This document shows, in pieces, positions 17,880 to 28,192 of a stretch of DNA of 64,000 bases (position 1 is its first letter; each line of letters opens with the position of its first letter). The DNA is from Methylophaga sp. (GTDB lineage Bacteria; Pseudomonadota; Gammaproteobacteria; Nitrosococcales; Methylophagaceae). Under the pieces are notes generated by a model. It made no database searches. It saw only the letters and a list, made by a program, of their open reading frames with translations, and was not told where the DNA came from. The stretch covers positions 186,001 to 250,000 of the forward strand of contig JAFIFW010000012.1 of NCBI GenBank assembly GCA_020831825.1. The letters run 5' to 3'. The position numbers and the translations under genes are program-made.

Positions 17880-18737
17880 ATGGCTCATATTCTCGCCATC
17901 GGCATTGCCACCCTGGACATCATCAATCAGGTCAGTCACTACCCGGCTGAAGACAGTGAAGTGCGCGCCAAACATCAGCAGTTCCGGCGTGGTGGCAATG
18001 CGACCAATACACTGGTAGTGCTCAGTCAACTGGGCCATCAATGCCAATGGGGTGGCGTGCTGGTTGACGAACCGGATGTGCCGCTGATCCTCGCCGATCT
18101 GCAACAGCATCAAATTGATTATTCGGCCTGTAGGCAGTTGGCCAAGGGCAAGATGCCCACCTCCTATGTCACTCAAAGCATGAGCACTGGCAGCCGTAGC
18201 ATTGTCCATTACCGTGACTGCCCGGAATTCAGCTTCGATGATTTTGGTCGGATTGATCTGCAAGCCATTGACTGGCTGCATTTTGAAGGTCGCAATGTCG
18301 ATGACACGCTGCGCATGATGCAGCTGGCACGAACAAAGCGCCCGGAACTGACGCTGTCAGTGGAAATCGAAAAACCTCGCGAGCAGATCGAACAGCTGAT
18401 ACCACTGGCCGATGTGGTGATGCTGTCCAAGGTCTATGCTCAAAGCTGTGGCTTTGAATCGGCGACTGGGCTGCTCAACAGTCTAAGCGGCCCACAGTTG
18501 TTCAGCTGCACCTGGGGTGAACAAGGTGCCTGGCTGAAACAGAGTGCACAACTATGGCACAGTCCGGCAACACTGCCGGCACAACTGGTCGATACACTGG
18601 GTGCCGGTGATACCTTCAATGCCGGGTTGATTGACGCTTTGAGTCGCCAACTACCCGCCGCACAGGCCTTACAGATCGCCTGTGAATTGGCTGGCCGCAA
18701 GTGTGGTCAGCAGGGTTTTGCCGGGTTGATGATATGA
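17880..18737 (+). CDS. PfkB-family carbohydrate kinase (ketohexokinase-like)
   Basis: Sugar or nucleoside kinase of the ribokinase/PfkB superfamily, 285 residues. It has the N-terminal glycine-rich pattern RRGGNATNT (37-45) and the C-terminal signature DTLGAGDTFNAG (238-249), with Asp244 as the likely catalytic base. The segment DWLHFEGRN (131-139) resembles ketohexokinase-type members, so a keto-sugar substrate is possible but unproven. It lies 39 bases after adk and overlaps the Rieske gene by 4 bases (ATGA). The pairing of a sugar kinase with a Rieske protein is not explained by a known pathway. Confidence 0.88.
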   Translation: MAHILAIGIATLDIINQVSHYPAEDSEVRAKHQQFRRGGNATNTLVVLSQLGHQCQWGGVLVDEPDVPLILADLQQHQIDYSACRQLAKGKMPTSYVTQSMSTGSRSIVHYRDCPEFSFDDFGRIDLQAIDWLHFEGRNVDDTLRMMQLARTKRPELTLSVEIEKPREQIEQLIPLADVVMLSKVYAQSCGFESATGLLNSLSGPQLFSCTWGEQGAWLKQSAQLWHSPATLPAQLVDTLGAGDTFNAGLIDALSRQLPAAQALQIACELAGRKCGQQGFAGLMI

Positions 18738-19078
18738 AAAAAGTACGGTTATGCCAATTATCAGATCTGGCCGATCATCAAACCAAGGGCATTCAAGTGG
18801 CGCTGCCTGATGGCGAGCTGGATGTTATTGTGCTGCGCCAGAAAAAGCAGATCCACGCCTATCTGAACCACTGTCCACATCTGGGCGTGCCACTCAACTG
18901 GCAACCCGATGTGTTTTTGTCGCCGGAAGAAACTCATTTCCAGTGCAGCACGCATGGTGCCCTGTTCACGCTGGAAGAAGGCTATTGCATCGTCGGCCCG
19001 TGCAGTGGTCAATCACTGGTCAAACTGAATACCGAAATTGACAGTCAGGGCGCTGTTTATCTGATATCAGAGCAGTAA
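18734..19078 (+). CDS. Rieske [2Fe-2S] protein
   Basis: A 114-residue single-domain Rieske ferredoxin. The two cluster-binding motifs are CPHLG (Cys47, His49) and CSTHG (Cys71, His74), so all four ligands are present. No signal peptide or membrane anchor is seen, so it is probably soluble and cytoplasmic, like ferredoxins that serve oxygenases or nitrite reductase small subunits. I chose the ATG at 18734, which overlaps the kinase stop, over a start inside the kinase gene. No oxygenase or reductase lies nearby. Its 3' end overlaps tmcA on the opposite strand by 12 bases. Confidence 0.92.
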   Translation: MKKVRLCQLSDLADHQTKGIQVALPDGELDVIVLRQKKQIHAYLNHCPHLGVPLNWQPDVFLSPEETHFQCSTHGALFTLEEGYCIVGPCSGQSLVKLNTEIDSQGAVYLISEQ

Positions 19079-21070
19079 TTGCACCGCCTGACGGCACTGT
19101 TGCAGCAGTGCTTTTTTACCGGGCATTGCCAATGCTTCGACCAGCTCGGCCTGTGACCATTGCTGCAATAACAAGCGAACCAATATGGCTTGCTGTTCCT
19201 GGCTCAGTTCCGCAAATGCCGGTGTATTTAGACGTGACCACAACCAGCGTTGCAAACTGAATTGACTGAAAGCCAACCCGCGCTGGCGCAGCGCAAATAC
19301 CTCAACTTCCTGCTGCTGTAGCGGATCAACGAGCACATCACTTAGCGGCAGCTGACCACTCAATAACACGACTTCTGCTACCGGTAATTGCCGTAGTGAT
19401 TGTGACAGCAAATACGGCCATTGCTGTGCCAGGCGTGTTTGCGCCTGTTGCAGCAATTGTTGACCGCTGGTTGATACGGCTTTGAGCATCACCAAGGCCT
19501 GACGGCCACTGACATGATCAACGGTCAATCCCGGCCGCACTGGCTGATAACCGCTGGCCAGCCAGAAACGCAGCAGTGGTTCACTGAGTGCAAAGCTAGT
19601 GCCTAACAGCTCTGTGTCCAGCTCTGTTTCTACTTGCTGTAACAAGCTTGTGCCCAGTCCCTGCCCCTGCAAATTTGGATGCACGGCAATGCGCACAATG
19701 CGCTGGTAGTGATATTGGCCGGCCTCGGGCAGTCCGGCATGGGCCAGCAAGGTTTGCGGCAATAACTCCCCTTTAAGCCGACGCTCGCCAGCGTAAACGG
19801 CATCGGCCAGGTCAGCGTTCAGAGGTCCCTCGGCCACCAGCCACAGGCAGGCCAAAATCTGTTCATTCGCCTGCAAAACAAACAATCGCAAGTCCGGTTG
19901 ATCCAGCAGCAACTGCAAATCACTGGGCCGGGTTCGATAATGTGCCTGTACCAGCAAAGCACTGATTTGCTGACAATAAGCTTCGTTGGCCAGCAAGTCG
20001 TCGGCGCTGATTTCAACAAAGTGCCATTCAGAGCGGTCAGGCAGCGTCTTCATATCAAGCTCGGCCAGCTCAGCATCCAGCAACAATGCACTGAAACTGA
20101 AAGCTTCCAGCGGGTCATTGGCCGCCCAGCGAATAGGTGTGTGCAGGCTAAGGCTGTGCCAACTCGGCGCGTGCTGATCCAGACACTGTCGAAAGCGTGT
20201 GGCAAATCCTCGACCACTGCCCTCATAGCCATGCACAGTGCTGGAAAAGACAATGCGTGAATACTGATTAAGCATTTCGGTCAGCATCGGCATTGGAATG
20301 GCCGCTGCTTCGTCAACCAACAGCAAGTCCAGCACCGGCTGTTCAGCCAACAGGCGATCCGGGGCAAAAAACTGCAATTGTCTATCCTGCCAATACAAGG
20401 TATCTGCTTGTAACTGAGCGTCGGGCAAGGTCTGCAGGGCATGTTTAAAAACACTGGCAACACTGATCTTTGACGGGGCCGTCAGGCCAATCAATTTGCG
20501 CCCCTGTTGCATCAGTTGAGCTGCCGCCATGCCCAGCGCCGCACTTTTGCCTCGACCACGATCTGCAGTCATCACCAGCGGGCGACGTCGGTGGCCGGTC
20601 AATACCTTTTCAATAGCAGTGATGGCCTGCTGCTGATCGAGCGTCACCGGCTCGGCCGGGCTGGATAGACGGCACTGGGGTTGTGGCAATTTTTGTGAGG
20701 ATTGCCACCACTGGATGGCATCACTGTCCAAAGCACACTGCCGGGCAATGTTCTGCAGACGTTGTTGCCAGCGGCTTTGCTTGAGTTTGGCCGGCAAAAT
20801 CAGTAACAACACACCACCGGCACACAGGCAACCAAAAATCGACGCCAGACTGTCAGCACGTAATTGCTCACTGCCGTCAAACACCAGTAAGTCCAGCTCC
20901 TGCCCCAGATAGTCCTTGGCCCGGCGTTGACTTCGAGCCACCGCGTCATCTTCAACAGCCAGCCATAAACGCCGCTGCTCGTCATGCTGTAAAAACCAGG
21001 CTTCGATTTGTTGCCAGTGTTCAGCCTGCGGATCTGACAGAATCAGACAGCGACGTGACGGCAGCGTCAT
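19067..21070 (-). CDS. tmcA: tRNA(Met) cytidine acetyltransferase
   Basis: Makes N4-acetylcytidine at the wobble base of elongator tRNA-Met using ATP and acetyl-CoA. The 667-residue protein (E. coli 671) has an N-terminal DUF1726 domain, a RecD-like helicase domain with P-loop TADRGRGKSAALG (near 20560) and a DEAAA motif, then a GNAT acetyltransferase domain with RIAVHPNLQGQGLG (near 19690). The ATG at 21070 follows the slyX stop by one base; a TTG further upstream would overlap slyX. With slyX and metH it forms a - strand run. Confidence 0.95.
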   Translation of the reverse strand: MTLPSRRCLILSDPQAEHWQQIEAWFLQHDEQRRLWLAVEDDAVARSQRRAKDYLGQELDLLVFDGSEQLRADSLASIFGCLCAGGVLLLILPAKLKQSRWQQRLQNIARQCALDSDAIQWWQSSQKLPQPQCRLSSPAEPVTLDQQQAITAIEKVLTGHRRRPLVMTADRGRGKSAALGMAAAQLMQQGRKLIGLTAPSKISVASVFKHALQTLPDAQLQADTLYWQDRQLQFFAPDRLLAEQPVLDLLLVDEAAAIPMPMLTEMLNQYSRIVFSSTVHGYEGSGRGFATRFRQCLDQHAPSWHSLSLHTPIRWAANDPLEAFSFSALLLDAELAELDMKTLPDRSEWHFVEISADDLLANEAYCQQISALLVQAHYRTRPSDLQLLLDQPDLRLFVLQANEQILACLWLVAEGPLNADLADAVYAGERRLKGELLPQTLLAHAGLPEAGQYHYQRIVRIAVHPNLQGQGLGTSLLQQVETELDTELLGTSFALSEPLLRFWLASGYQPVRPGLTVDHVSGRQALVMLKAVSTSGQQLLQQAQTRLAQQWPYLLSQSLRQLPVAEVVLLSGQLPLSDVLVDPLQQQEVEVFALRQRGLAFSQFSLQRWLWSRLNTPAFAELSQEQQAILVRLLLQQWSQAELVEALAMPGKKALLQQCRQAVQLLL

Positions 21071-21071
21071 A

Positions 21072-21275
21072 TCAATAATGCGGCGGTGGCGGCTCAACGC
21101 CTGGATTGGTTTGTGGCTGTTGCATGGCTTCCATTTGCAACAGGATTTTTTCGATACGCATTTCCAGCTTGTCGATTTGCTTTTGCTGACTGATCAGCGC
21201 CAGATTCAATTCTTCAATCACGGTATCCTGAAACGCCAGTCGGGTTTGCAACTCGATAATATCTTCCTGCATCAC
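21072..21275 (-). CDS. slyX: SlyX family protein
   Basis: A 67-residue coiled-coil protein of the SlyX family, whose role is not established. The family pattern is clear: LQTRLAFQDTVIEELN (residues 9-24), a heptad-rich helix to about residue 50, and the invariant Pro-rich C-terminus ending PPPPHY. It starts 12 bases after metH and is followed one base later by tmcA, so all three are probably cotranscribed. In E. coli slyX lies by slyD and fkpA, so the setting here is different. Confidence 0.92.
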   Translation of the reverse strand: MMQEDIIELQTRLAFQDTVIEELNLALISQQKQIDKLEMRIEKILLQMEAMQQPQTNPGVEPPPPHY

Positions 21276-21286
21276 ACGTCTCCGGC

Positions 21287-24200
21287 TCAGTCGGCACCAT
21301 CATAAGACAAAGCGGGGGCCAGCCAGCGTTCGGTAGTAGCGAGATCCCAGCCCTTACGTTGCGCATAGTCCTCAACCTGATCCTGCTGGATTTTACCCAG
21401 ACCGAAATAGCGTGATTCCGGATGGGCAAAATAAAAGCCGCTAACCGCTGCTGTCGGCAACATGGCATAGCTTTCGGTCAGAGTCATGCCTATACGCTGT
21501 TCCACATCCAGCAACTCCCACAGTAAGCCTTTTTCGGTGTGATCAGGACAGGCCGGATAGCCCGGTGCTGGACGAATGCCCTGATATTTTTCGTCAATCA
21601 AGGCTTCGTTATCAAGCTGTTCATCTGGCACATAGCCCCAGATTTGCTTGCGTACCAACTCATGCATGCGTTCGGCAAAGGCTTCAGCCAGTCGATCCGC
21701 CAGCGCCTTGAGCATGATGCTGTGATAGTCATCATGATCCTCTTCAAAACGCTCAACATGTTCATCAATGCCGATGCCCGCAGTCACCGCAAATGCGCCG
21801 ATATAATCCTGAACACCACTGTCTTTTGGTGCGATGAAATCAGCCAGCGCCGCATTAGGCCGACCCGGTGGCCGCTCGCCCTGCTGACGCAGTGAATGCA
21901 GTGTCATCAAAACCTCACTGCGACTGTCATCGGTGTAGATTTCAATATCATCATCGCCAACGCTGTTGGCCGGAAACAGCCCAATCACAGCACGGGCTTT
22001 CAGCCATTTCTCGTCGACGATTTGCTTGAGCATTTTCTGGGCATCGTGGAATAAATGCGTGGCATGTTCGCCGACAATTTCATCGTCAAGAATGCGCGGG
22101 AAACGACCGGCCAGTTCCCACGACTGGAAAAACGGCGTCCAGTCAATACGTTCCACCAGATCCTGTAGCGGATAATCATCAAATACCTGAATGCCCGGCT
22201 GTTTGGGTAATGTGGGCTGATAGGCAGCCCAGTCGATCTTGCTTTTATTGGCCCGTGCCGCAGCCAATGACAACATCGGTCGCTGGTTTTTACGGCCCTG
22301 ATGCCGCTCCCGCTTGTCTGCATAGTCTTGTTTCAGTTTGCTGACAAAGTCATCACGGCTGATTTTGCTGACCAGATGCTGAGCCACACCGACGGCACGC
22401 GAGGCGTCTTTTACATATATGACTGGGCCGTGATAGTTGGGGTCGATTTTCACCGCGGTATGGATCAGCGAGGTGGTCGCACCACCAATCATCAGCGGCA
22501 TATCAAAACCGAGGCGCTCCATTTCCTTGGCCATATGCACCATTTCATCCAGCGATGGCGTGATTAGGCCTGACAAACCAATGATATCGACATTTTCCTT
22601 GCGGGCCGTGTCAAGAATAGTCTGCGCCGGCACCATGACCCCGAGATCGATGATTTCAAAATTGTTGCACTGCAACACCACGCCGACAATATTCTTGCCG
22701 ATGTCATGGACATCGCCCTTAACTGTCGCCATCAGGATCTTGCCATTACTGCTGCTGACGGTGCTGTCATCTTTTTCAGCTTCTATGAAAGGCATTAGAT
22801 AAGCCACAGCTTTTTTCATGACCCGCGCCGATTTGACCACCTGTGGCAGGAACATTTTGCCTTCGCCAAACAGATCGCCAACCACGTTCATGCCATCCAT
22901 CAATGGCCCTTCGATGACCTCAAGTGGCCGATCATACAGTTGCCGGGCAGCTTCAACATCTTCATCGACAAAGTCGGCAACGCCCTTGACCAGCGCATGT
23001 TCCAGCCGTTTGACCACCGGCCAGCTGCGCCATTCAAGATCTTCCTGTTTTTGTACGGCACCGCCACCACGGTAATTTTCGGCAATTTCCAGCAGCCGAT
23101 CGGTAGCATCATCACGCCGATTGAGCACCACGTCCTCAACCCGTTCACGCAGCTCGGCTGGCAGGTCATCATAAATCGCCAACTGACCGGCATTAACAAT
23201 ACCCATATCCATACCAGCCTTAATGGTGTGATACAGAAACACCGCATGAATTGCTTCGCGCACCGGATCATTGCCACGGAAGGAAAACGACACGTTGGAA
23301 ACACCGCCACTGATCAGCGCATGCGGCAGGCCTTGTTTGATGTCATGGGTGGCTTCGATAAAATCCACGGCATAGTTATTATGCTCATCGATACCGGTCG
23401 CCACAGCAAAGATATTCGGATCGAAAATAATATCTTCCGGCGGAAAATGAACCTTTTCTGTGAGAACTTCGTAACTACGGGTACAAATCTCGCGTTTACG
23501 CTGCCGGGTATCGGCTTGACCAGTTTCATCAAAGGCCATGACAATGACCGCCGCACCATAACGACGCACCAGCCTCGCCTGTTCGATAAACTTGTCTTCA
23601 CCTTCCTTGAGACTGATCGAGTTAACGATGCCCTTGCCCTGAATGCATTTCAGACCGGCCTCGATGACTTCCCATTTCGATGAGTCGATCATGATCGGCA
23701 CCCGGCTGATATCCGGTTCAGCGGCGATCAGATTCAGGAAAGTGACCATCGCCTCCTGGGAGTCGAGCATGCCCTCGTCCATGTTGATATCGATGATCTG
23801 TGCGCCGTTTTCGACCTGTTGTCGGGCCACTTCCAGAGCCGTGTCGTAATCACCTTCCTTGATCAAACGGGCAAACCGCAACGAGCCGGTGACATTGGTA
23901 CGTTCACCGACGTTAACAAACAGTGAATCCGGCGTGATGTTGAGCGGCTCTAGGCCACTGAGACGGCAATGATGTTTGTTTTCCGGCACCACTCGGGGCT
24001 TGAACTCTGCCACCGCCTCGGCAATGGCTTTGATATGCGCCGGTGTGGTGCCACAGCAACCGCCGACAATATTCAAAAATCCAGACTCCGCCCACTCACG
24101 GATCTGCACCGCCATTTCTTCCGGCGTTTCGTCATATTCACCAAACTCGTTGGGTAGACCGGCATTGGGGTGAGCACTGACATGGCAGGTAACAATGCCT

Positions 24201-24985
24201 GACAGCTCTTCTACATGCTGACGCAGTTGGTCGGCACCCAGTGCACAGTTCAGACCAATCGACAACGGTTGGATATGGGATACCGAATTCCAGAATGCCT
24301 CGGCAGTCTGACCCGACAGGGTCCGGCCACTGGCATCGGTAATGGTGCCGGAAATCATCACCGGCAGATGCTGGCCGTGCTGTTCATAATAGCTGTCGAT
24401 GGCAAACAGGGCTGCTTTGGCATTCAAGGTATCAAATACCGTTTCCACCAGCAGCAAATCACTACCGCCCTCAACCAGACCGTGAATCGCTTCAAGATAG
24501 GCTTCAACCAGCTCATCAAAGGTGACGTTACGAAAGCCCGGATTATTCACATCCGGCGAAATACTGGCGGTGCGGTTGGTGGGACCCAGCACACCGGCAA
24601 CAAAGCGTGGCTTGTCAGAATTTTCGGCAGTAAAACTGTCGGCAACTTCTCGTGCCAGCCGGGCTGACTCAAAATTGAGCTCATAGACCAGATCTTCCAT
24701 CTGGTAATCAGCCATGGCAATCGAAGTGCCGTTAAAGGTATTGGTCTCGACGATATCAGCACCCGCAGCAAAATAGGCGTGGTGAATATCGCGAATGATC
24801 TTTGGCTGGGTCAGCGACAGCAGATCGTTATTGCCTTTGAGATCGCAAGGATGATCGGCAAAACGTGCGCCACGATAATCGGCTTCGTTCAGTTGATAGC
24901 TCTGGATCAGCGTGCCCATTCCGCCATCAAGAATCAGAATACGCTGTTGCAGCAGATTACGCAGTTGGTGAAAAGCGGTTGTCAA
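21287..24985 (-). CDS. metH: Cobalamin-dependent methionine synthase
   Basis: Transfers a methyl group from 5-methyltetrahydrofolate to homocysteine. The 1232-residue enzyme has all modules: homocysteine-binding domain ending in the zinc-binding [10 protein letters not shown] (around residue 308), pterin-binding domain (about 350-610), cobalamin domain with the axial ligand His760 in GDVHDIGKN, and the C-terminal reactivation domain (about 900-1232). I accept the TTG start at 24985: AGGA lies 8 bases upstream, no ATG or GTG fits, and the next residues align with the family N-terminus. A perfect TATAAT lies upstream. Dependence on cobalamin implies B12 uptake or synthesis elsewhere. Confidence 0.96.
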   Translation of the reverse strand: MTTAFHQLRNLLQQRILILDGGMGTLIQSYQLNEADYRGARFADHPCDLKGNNDLLSLTQPKIIRDIHHAYFAAGADIVETNTFNGTSIAMADYQMEDLVYELNFESARLAREVADSFTAENSDKPRFVAGVLGPTNRTASISPDVNNPGFRNVTFDELVEAYLEAIHGLVEGGSDLLLVETVFDTLNAKAALFAIDSYYEQHGQHLPVMISGTITDASGRTLSGQTAEAFWNSVSHIQPLSIGLNCALGADQLRQHVEELSGIVTCHVSAHPNAGLPNEFGEYDETPEEMAVQIREWAESGFLNIVGGCCGTTPAHIKAIAEAVAEFKPRVVPENKHHCRLSGLEPLNITPDSLFVNVGERTNVTGSLRFARLIKEGDYDTALEVARQQVENGAQIIDINMDEGMLDSQEAMVTFLNLIAAEPDISRVPIMIDSSKWEVIEAGLKCIQGKGIVNSISLKEGEDKFIEQARLVRRYGAAVIVMAFDETGQADTRQRKREICTRSYEVLTEKVHFPPEDIIFDPNIFAVATGIDEHNNYAVDFIEATHDIKQGLPHALISGGVSNVSFSFRGNDPVREAIHAVFLYHTIKAGMDMGIVNAGQLAIYDDLPAELRERVEDVVLNRRDDATDRLLEIAENYRGGGAVQKQEDLEWRSWPVVKRLEHALVKGVADFVDEDVEAARQLYDRPLEVIEGPLMDGMNVVGDLFGEGKMFLPQVVKSARVMKKAVAYLMPFIEAEKDDSTVSSSNGKILMATVKGDVHDIGKNIVGVVLQCNNFEIIDLGVMVPAQTILDTARKENVDIIGLSGLITPSLDEMVHMAKEMERLGFDMPLMIGGATTSLIHTAVKIDPNYHGPVIYVKDASRAVGVAQHLVSKISRDDFVSKLKQDYADKRERHQGRKNQRPMLSLAAARANKSKIDWAAYQPTLPKQPGIQVFDDYPLQDLVERIDWTPFFQSWELAGRFPRILDDEIVGEHATHLFHDAQKMLKQIVDEKWLKARAVIGLFPANSVGDDDIEIYTDDSRSEVLMTLHSLRQQGERPPGRPNAALADFIAPKDSGVQDYIGAFAVTAGIGIDEHVERFEEDHDDYHSIMLKALADRLAEAFAERMHELVRKQIWGYVPDEQLDNEALIDEKYQGIRPAPGYPACPDHTEKGLLWELLDVEQRIGMTLTESYAMLPTAAVSGFYFAHPESRYFGLGKIQQDQVEDYAQRKGWDLATTERWLAPALSYDGAD

Positions 24986-25028
24986 AATGGTTGTCCTGTC
25001 GGGCAGTTAAAGTCAGAAAAAACAGACG

Positions 25029-25034
25029 ATTATA
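25029..25034 (-). promoter_or_regulatory. -10 element upstream of metH
   Basis: TATAAT on the - strand lies 43 bases before the metH TTG start. No good -35 is present at the usual spacing. The 85-base gap also holds a short GCCTGC/GCAGGC inverted repeat near 25051-25064, just upstream of the -10. There is no room for a cobalamin or SAM riboswitch. Confidence 0.45.
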
Positions 25035-25070
25035 ACAGATAGCATTAGCCTGCTGGCAGGCATTGTGGTG

Positions 25071-25538
25071 CTAGGGTGATTGGCTGGTTAAGCCAAAACG
25101 ACCCGTTTCCTCGATATCAATAAAGGGGACAAAACGACCCACATCAAGCCGCGCCTTGAAACTGTAGCCAAGGCTGTCTTTCTGTCCGGAGAACAACTCA
25201 CTCAACAGACGGGCACTGCCAAACAGATCCGGGCTGGCCTGAATGACAAATTCAGCCGTACCATAGCCGGGCACCCTGGGTAAATCAGGCGTGGCACCGG
25301 TAAGAATGCGATTGCCTTCAACTTCTACCTGATAGGTCATGCCTTTAAGCGGTAAGGCAGTTCGGTTTGGATTCACCACTTGAACCCCGATATCAAAACG
25401 CGGTGCCATGCCCGTTGAGCCGGGCGCCAGGGCAAAGGAAGTGATATTCACTTGCGGATTTTCAAAACTGCCAACGCCAGCGCAGCCACTTAACAACAGC
25501 ATCAGCAATGCACTCAGCAAAACACTCAGACGTTTCAT
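25071..25538 (-). CDS. LEA type 2 / LEA14-like lipoprotein
   Basis: A 155-residue lipoprotein with a WHy/LEA14-type domain, related to desiccation-tolerance proteins but of unknown role in bacteria. The N-terminus MKRLSVLLSALLMLLLSGC is a lipoprotein signal with the lipobox LLSGC, so the mature protein is acylated on Cys19 and probably sits in the outer membrane via the Lol system. The domain begins at PQVNITSFAL and shows the family features FDIGVQVVNPN and ALPLKGMTYQVEVEG. ATG 25538 has a GGAGT ribosome site 6 bases upstream; a longer form from 25562 is unlikely. It precedes metH by 85 bases. Confidence 0.88.
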   Translation of the reverse strand: MKRLSVLLSALLMLLLSGCAGVGSFENPQVNITSFALAPGSTGMAPRFDIGVQVVNPNRTALPLKGMTYQVEVEGNRILTGATPDLPRVPGYGTAEFVIQASPDLFGSARLLSELFSGQKDSLGYSFKARLDVGRFVPFIDIEETGRFGLTSQSP

Positions 25539-25624
25539 CAGCGACTCCCGAAATTCAGTCAATGCATCAGTTTAACTAAAAATCACCGACAATGATGCCG
25601 TTTCCTTACGGGTGAATTTCAGGC

Positions 25625-25654
25625 AAAAAAAAGCCCACGCTTAACAGCGTGGGC
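25625..25654 (-). terminator. Intrinsic terminator of the His-rich small gene
   Basis: Perfect 8-bp stem GCCCACGC/GCGTGGGC with a 6-base loop (25633-25654), followed on the - strand by eight T residues (25625-25632). It lies 27 bases after the stop of the gene at 25681-25950. Confidence 0.9.
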
Positions 25655-25680
25655 AGTTTGTTCTGAAACGGATGAGCCAA

Positions 25681-25950
25681 TTACATACCTCGATCTCTCA
25701 AGTCATCACGCTCATCCATCTGATGCGCTGGGTGCTCCTGATTTTTGCGGTAGCGTTTGTCTTTATCTTTATTGTCTTTCCACTGATACTCGCCATGGTG
25801 CTTGCCAGCATCTTTGCCTTGTGGTGCAACAGACTCATCCATCTGATGAGCGGGATGCTTGGCACTATCAGCACCGTGTTTATCTGCGAGCACCGGTGTC
25901 GTCGCAAACATTGCTGTCAGGACGGCTGTATAAAACCCTTGTTTTAACAT
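25681..25950 (-). CDS. Small secreted His/Asp-rich protein with HPAHQMDE repeat
   Basis: I do not recognise this 89-residue protein. It begins with a signal peptide (MLKQGFYTAVLTAMFATTPVLA, cleavage before DKHGAD), so the mature form of about 67 residues is periplasmic or secreted. It is very hydrophilic and contains the octapeptide HPAHQMDE twice, about 36 residues apart, with other His, Lys and Asp clusters between. Such composition suggests metal binding, but that is inference. GGAGGA lies 5 bases before the ATG at 25950, and an intrinsic terminator follows, so it is an independent single-gene unit between the LEA-type lipoprotein and leuA. Confidence 0.8.
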   Translation of the reverse strand: MLKQGFYTAVLTAMFATTPVLADKHGADSAKHPAHQMDESVAPQGKDAGKHHGEYQWKDNKDKDKRYRKNQEHPAHQMDERDDLRDRGM

Positions 25951-26187
25951 GGTGTCCTCCAAATTTATTGGTCAATGGCTGATGCAACTGAACGTCTGTG
26001 CATCAGGCTCGGTACCACCCTAACCAACAAAAGGCGCAGGATCAAATAGCCAAAAAACTACAAATACCCGATAAATATCAGAAACTTAAAAACAAATCAG
26101 GCTAAAACAAGGATTTTCACCAGCCACCTTTATGAATGATTTCCCGCGACTAGCGGTCATTACTCCCGCCGCTACAGCACAGCACTA

Positions 26188-27864
26188 TCAGGCCGCCTGA
26201 GCCATGACGTTGCTATGACGATTAACACCGTTGATGATGGCTTTAATGGCGGCTCGGCTGATGTTTTTATCCTGCCCAACACCAAACACGGGGGCAGACT
26301 CACCAATCCTGATTTCAACGTAGCATACTGCTTCAGCATCGGCGCCACTGCCAATGCCATGTTCGTGATAATCAATCACACTGACCGGCTGTGCAATTTC
26401 ACCCGCCAAGGCAGCAGCAGCGGCATCGACCGGTCCGGTACCTTCAGCCTGCACACTCAATAATTGCTGCTGATAGTGCAATTCGATTTCTGCTCGAGCC
26501 AGCTCAGCACTGCTGTCATGCACCCGGCTGCCAACAAAACGATAAGGCGCATCAATTTGCAGGTAAGCTTGCTCAAACAAGGCCACAATCTCAGCACCAT
26601 TAATTTCCCGTCCGCTTGTGTCGCTGACTTTCTGGACAAGCTTGCTGAACTCAATCTGTAATCGACGTGGCAATTCAAAACCCGCCTGCTGTTGTAACAA
26701 AAAGCTGACACCGCCTTTACCAGACTGACTGTTGACTCGCACTACGGCATCGTAGCTGCGCCCCAAATCTGCCGGATCAACCGGTAAGTATGGAACTGCC
26801 CAATAGCCCTGTGGTTCCTGCACTGCAAAACCTTTTTTGATGGCATCCTGATGCGAGCCGGAAAATGCCGTGAATACCAGCTCACCCGCATAAGGGTGGC
26901 GAGGGTGAACCGGGATCTTGGTGCTTTGCTCAACCAATTGACGTACTTGATCGATTTGGGAAAAATCCAGCCCCGGATGAATGCCTTGTGAGTACAAATT
27001 CAAGGCCAGCGTCACCAAATCAACATTACCGGTGCGCTCTCCATTACCAAACAAACATCCCTCAACCCGATCAGCACCCGCCATCACGGCCAACTCGGCA
27101 GCCGCAACCGCAGTACCGCGATCGTTATGTGGATGTACACTCAAAACAATGCTGTCACGTCGCTGCAAATTCCGATGCATCCATTCAATCTGGTCGGCAT
27201 AGGTATTGGGCGTAGACATTTCCACGGTGGCTGGCAAGTTGAGAATCATCTTGCGTTCAGGCGTCGGCTGCCAGATGGCTGACACCGCGTCACACACTTC
27301 CTTGGCAAACTCGAGCTCAGTGCTGGAAAATGCCTCTGGAGAATACTGATAGACCCATTCGGTGTCCGGCTGCTTGGCAGTGAATTGCTTGACCCAGCGA
27401 GTCCCTTGCTCTGCCAGTGCCTTGACCCCGGCTTTATCGGTACGATAGACAATGTCACGAAAATCCGGCGCCGTTGGGTTGTACATATGCACAATCGCCC
27501 GATGAGCACCCTGCAATGATTTTACTGTTCGCTCAATCAAATCCTGACGCGCCTGGGTCAACACTTCAATGGTTACATCGTCTGGAATCGCAGCTTCTTC
27601 AATCAGTTTGCGAACAAAATTGAAATCAGTTTCCGAGGCCGATGGAAACCCCACCTCAATTTCTTTGAAGCCCATTTCCACCAACGCTTTGAAAAAACGC
27701 ATTTTGGTCTCGACCGACATAGGATCAATCAGCGCCTGATTGCCATCACGAAGATCTGTGCTCATCCAGATGGGCGCATGGTCAATCAGCTTGCCCGGCC
27801 ATTGGCGATCATTGAGCTGAGTCGGCTGAAATCGACGATATTTACTGGCGGGATTTTCAATCAT
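26188..27864 (-). CDS. leuA: 2-isopropylmalate synthase
   Basis: First committed step of leucine synthesis: condenses 2-oxoisovalerate with acetyl-CoA. The 558-residue enzyme is the longer type (LeuA type 2, as in Pseudomonas and Corynebacterium). It has a TIM-barrel catalytic domain starting with LRDGNQAL (38-45), the HPHNDRGT metal-binding motif (about 243-250) and a C-terminal leucine-binding regulatory domain (about 430-558). ATG 27864 is preceded by AAGGAAG. A 328-base leader/intergenic region separates it from a divergent Lrp/AsnC regulator. leuB, leuC and leuD are not in the window. Confidence 0.96.
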   Translation of the reverse strand: MIENPASKYRRFQPTQLNDRQWPGKLIDHAPIWMSTDLRDGNQALIDPMSVETKMRFFKALVEMGFKEIEVGFPSASETDFNFVRKLIEEAAIPDDVTIEVLTQARQDLIERTVKSLQGAHRAIVHMYNPTAPDFRDIVYRTDKAGVKALAEQGTRWVKQFTAKQPDTEWVYQYSPEAFSSTELEFAKEVCDAVSAIWQPTPERKMILNLPATVEMSTPNTYADQIEWMHRNLQRRDSIVLSVHPHNDRGTAVAAAELAVMAGADRVEGCLFGNGERTGNVDLVTLALNLYSQGIHPGLDFSQIDQVRQLVEQSTKIPVHPRHPYAGELVFTAFSGSHQDAIKKGFAVQEPQGYWAVPYLPVDPADLGRSYDAVVRVNSQSGKGGVSFLLQQQAGFELPRRLQIEFSKLVQKVSDTSGREINGAEIVALFEQAYLQIDAPYRFVGSRVHDSSAELARAEIELHYQQQLLSVQAEGTGPVDAAAAALAGEIAQPVSVIDYHEHGIGSGADAEAVCYVEIRIGESAPVFGVGQDKNISRAAIKAIINGVNRHSNVMAQAA

Positions 27865-28192
27865 CTGAGCTTCCTTAGTCTGTCTGTTTGGGGTTTGTCT
27901 TGCTGGCAGCCATTAGTGACCGCCCGTGCCGGGAGTGTGGACTGACAGGCTGAGTGGATATTCAGCTTGTGGTCAACCACGCTAAGTGACTTGTGATCAG
28001 TTTGTGTGGTTGATGCCAGACGTGCTTGTGACACATCACACTCCGGTTCGAGACATGTGAGACAGTATAGTGCGCAAGCTGAGAAATTAAATTTCAAAAA
28101 CGCCCTAAAATTATTATTTTTAAGCACATAATTGCGTAAAAACTAGTAATATTAAAATAATTAATCTTTGAAATTTAAATCAAGGAATTGAT
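27865..28192. promoter_or_regulatory. leuA leader and leuA/Lrp divergent promoter region
   Basis: This gap holds no large gene. For leuA, a TATACT -10 lies on the - strand at 28069-28064, giving a leader of about 190 bases. The leader has a TGTGA-N4-TCACA inverted repeat (28027-28040), a possible 24-residue peptide ORF (27962-28036), and a segment (27974-27980) that can pair either locally (27969-27980) or with 28006-28012. No U-run terminator was found. The remaining part (28090-28190) is very AT-rich and precedes the Lrp/AsnC gene; TTGCGT (28132-28137) with TAAAAT 15 bases later is a weak promoter candidate. Confidence 0.5.
27962..28036 (-). CDS. Possible leader peptide upstream of leuA
   Basis: A 24-codon frame with ATG at 28036 is preceded by GGAG 4 bases upstream, the best ribosome site in the leader. 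The peptide is rich in His (5) and Leu (4) and ends LAWLTTS. The frame spans both arms of the alternative pairing in the leader, as expected for attenuation. There is no run of Leu codons and no downstream terminator, so this is tentative. Confidence 0.3.
   Translation of the reverse strand: MCHKHVWHQPHKLITSHLAWLTTS

Noticed and set aside
22940..23683. A 247-codon + strand frame inside metH
   Set aside because: It is opposite a highly conserved metH region and its product has no recognisable features; it is a shadow frame.
24986..25070. Riboswitch (cobalamin or SAM) before metH
   Set aside because: The gap is only 85 bases and has a -10 element within it, leaving a leader of about 35 bases, too short for either class.
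27865..27961. Classical attenuator terminator before leuA
   Set aside because: I found no GC stem followed by a U-run between the possible leader peptide and leuA.
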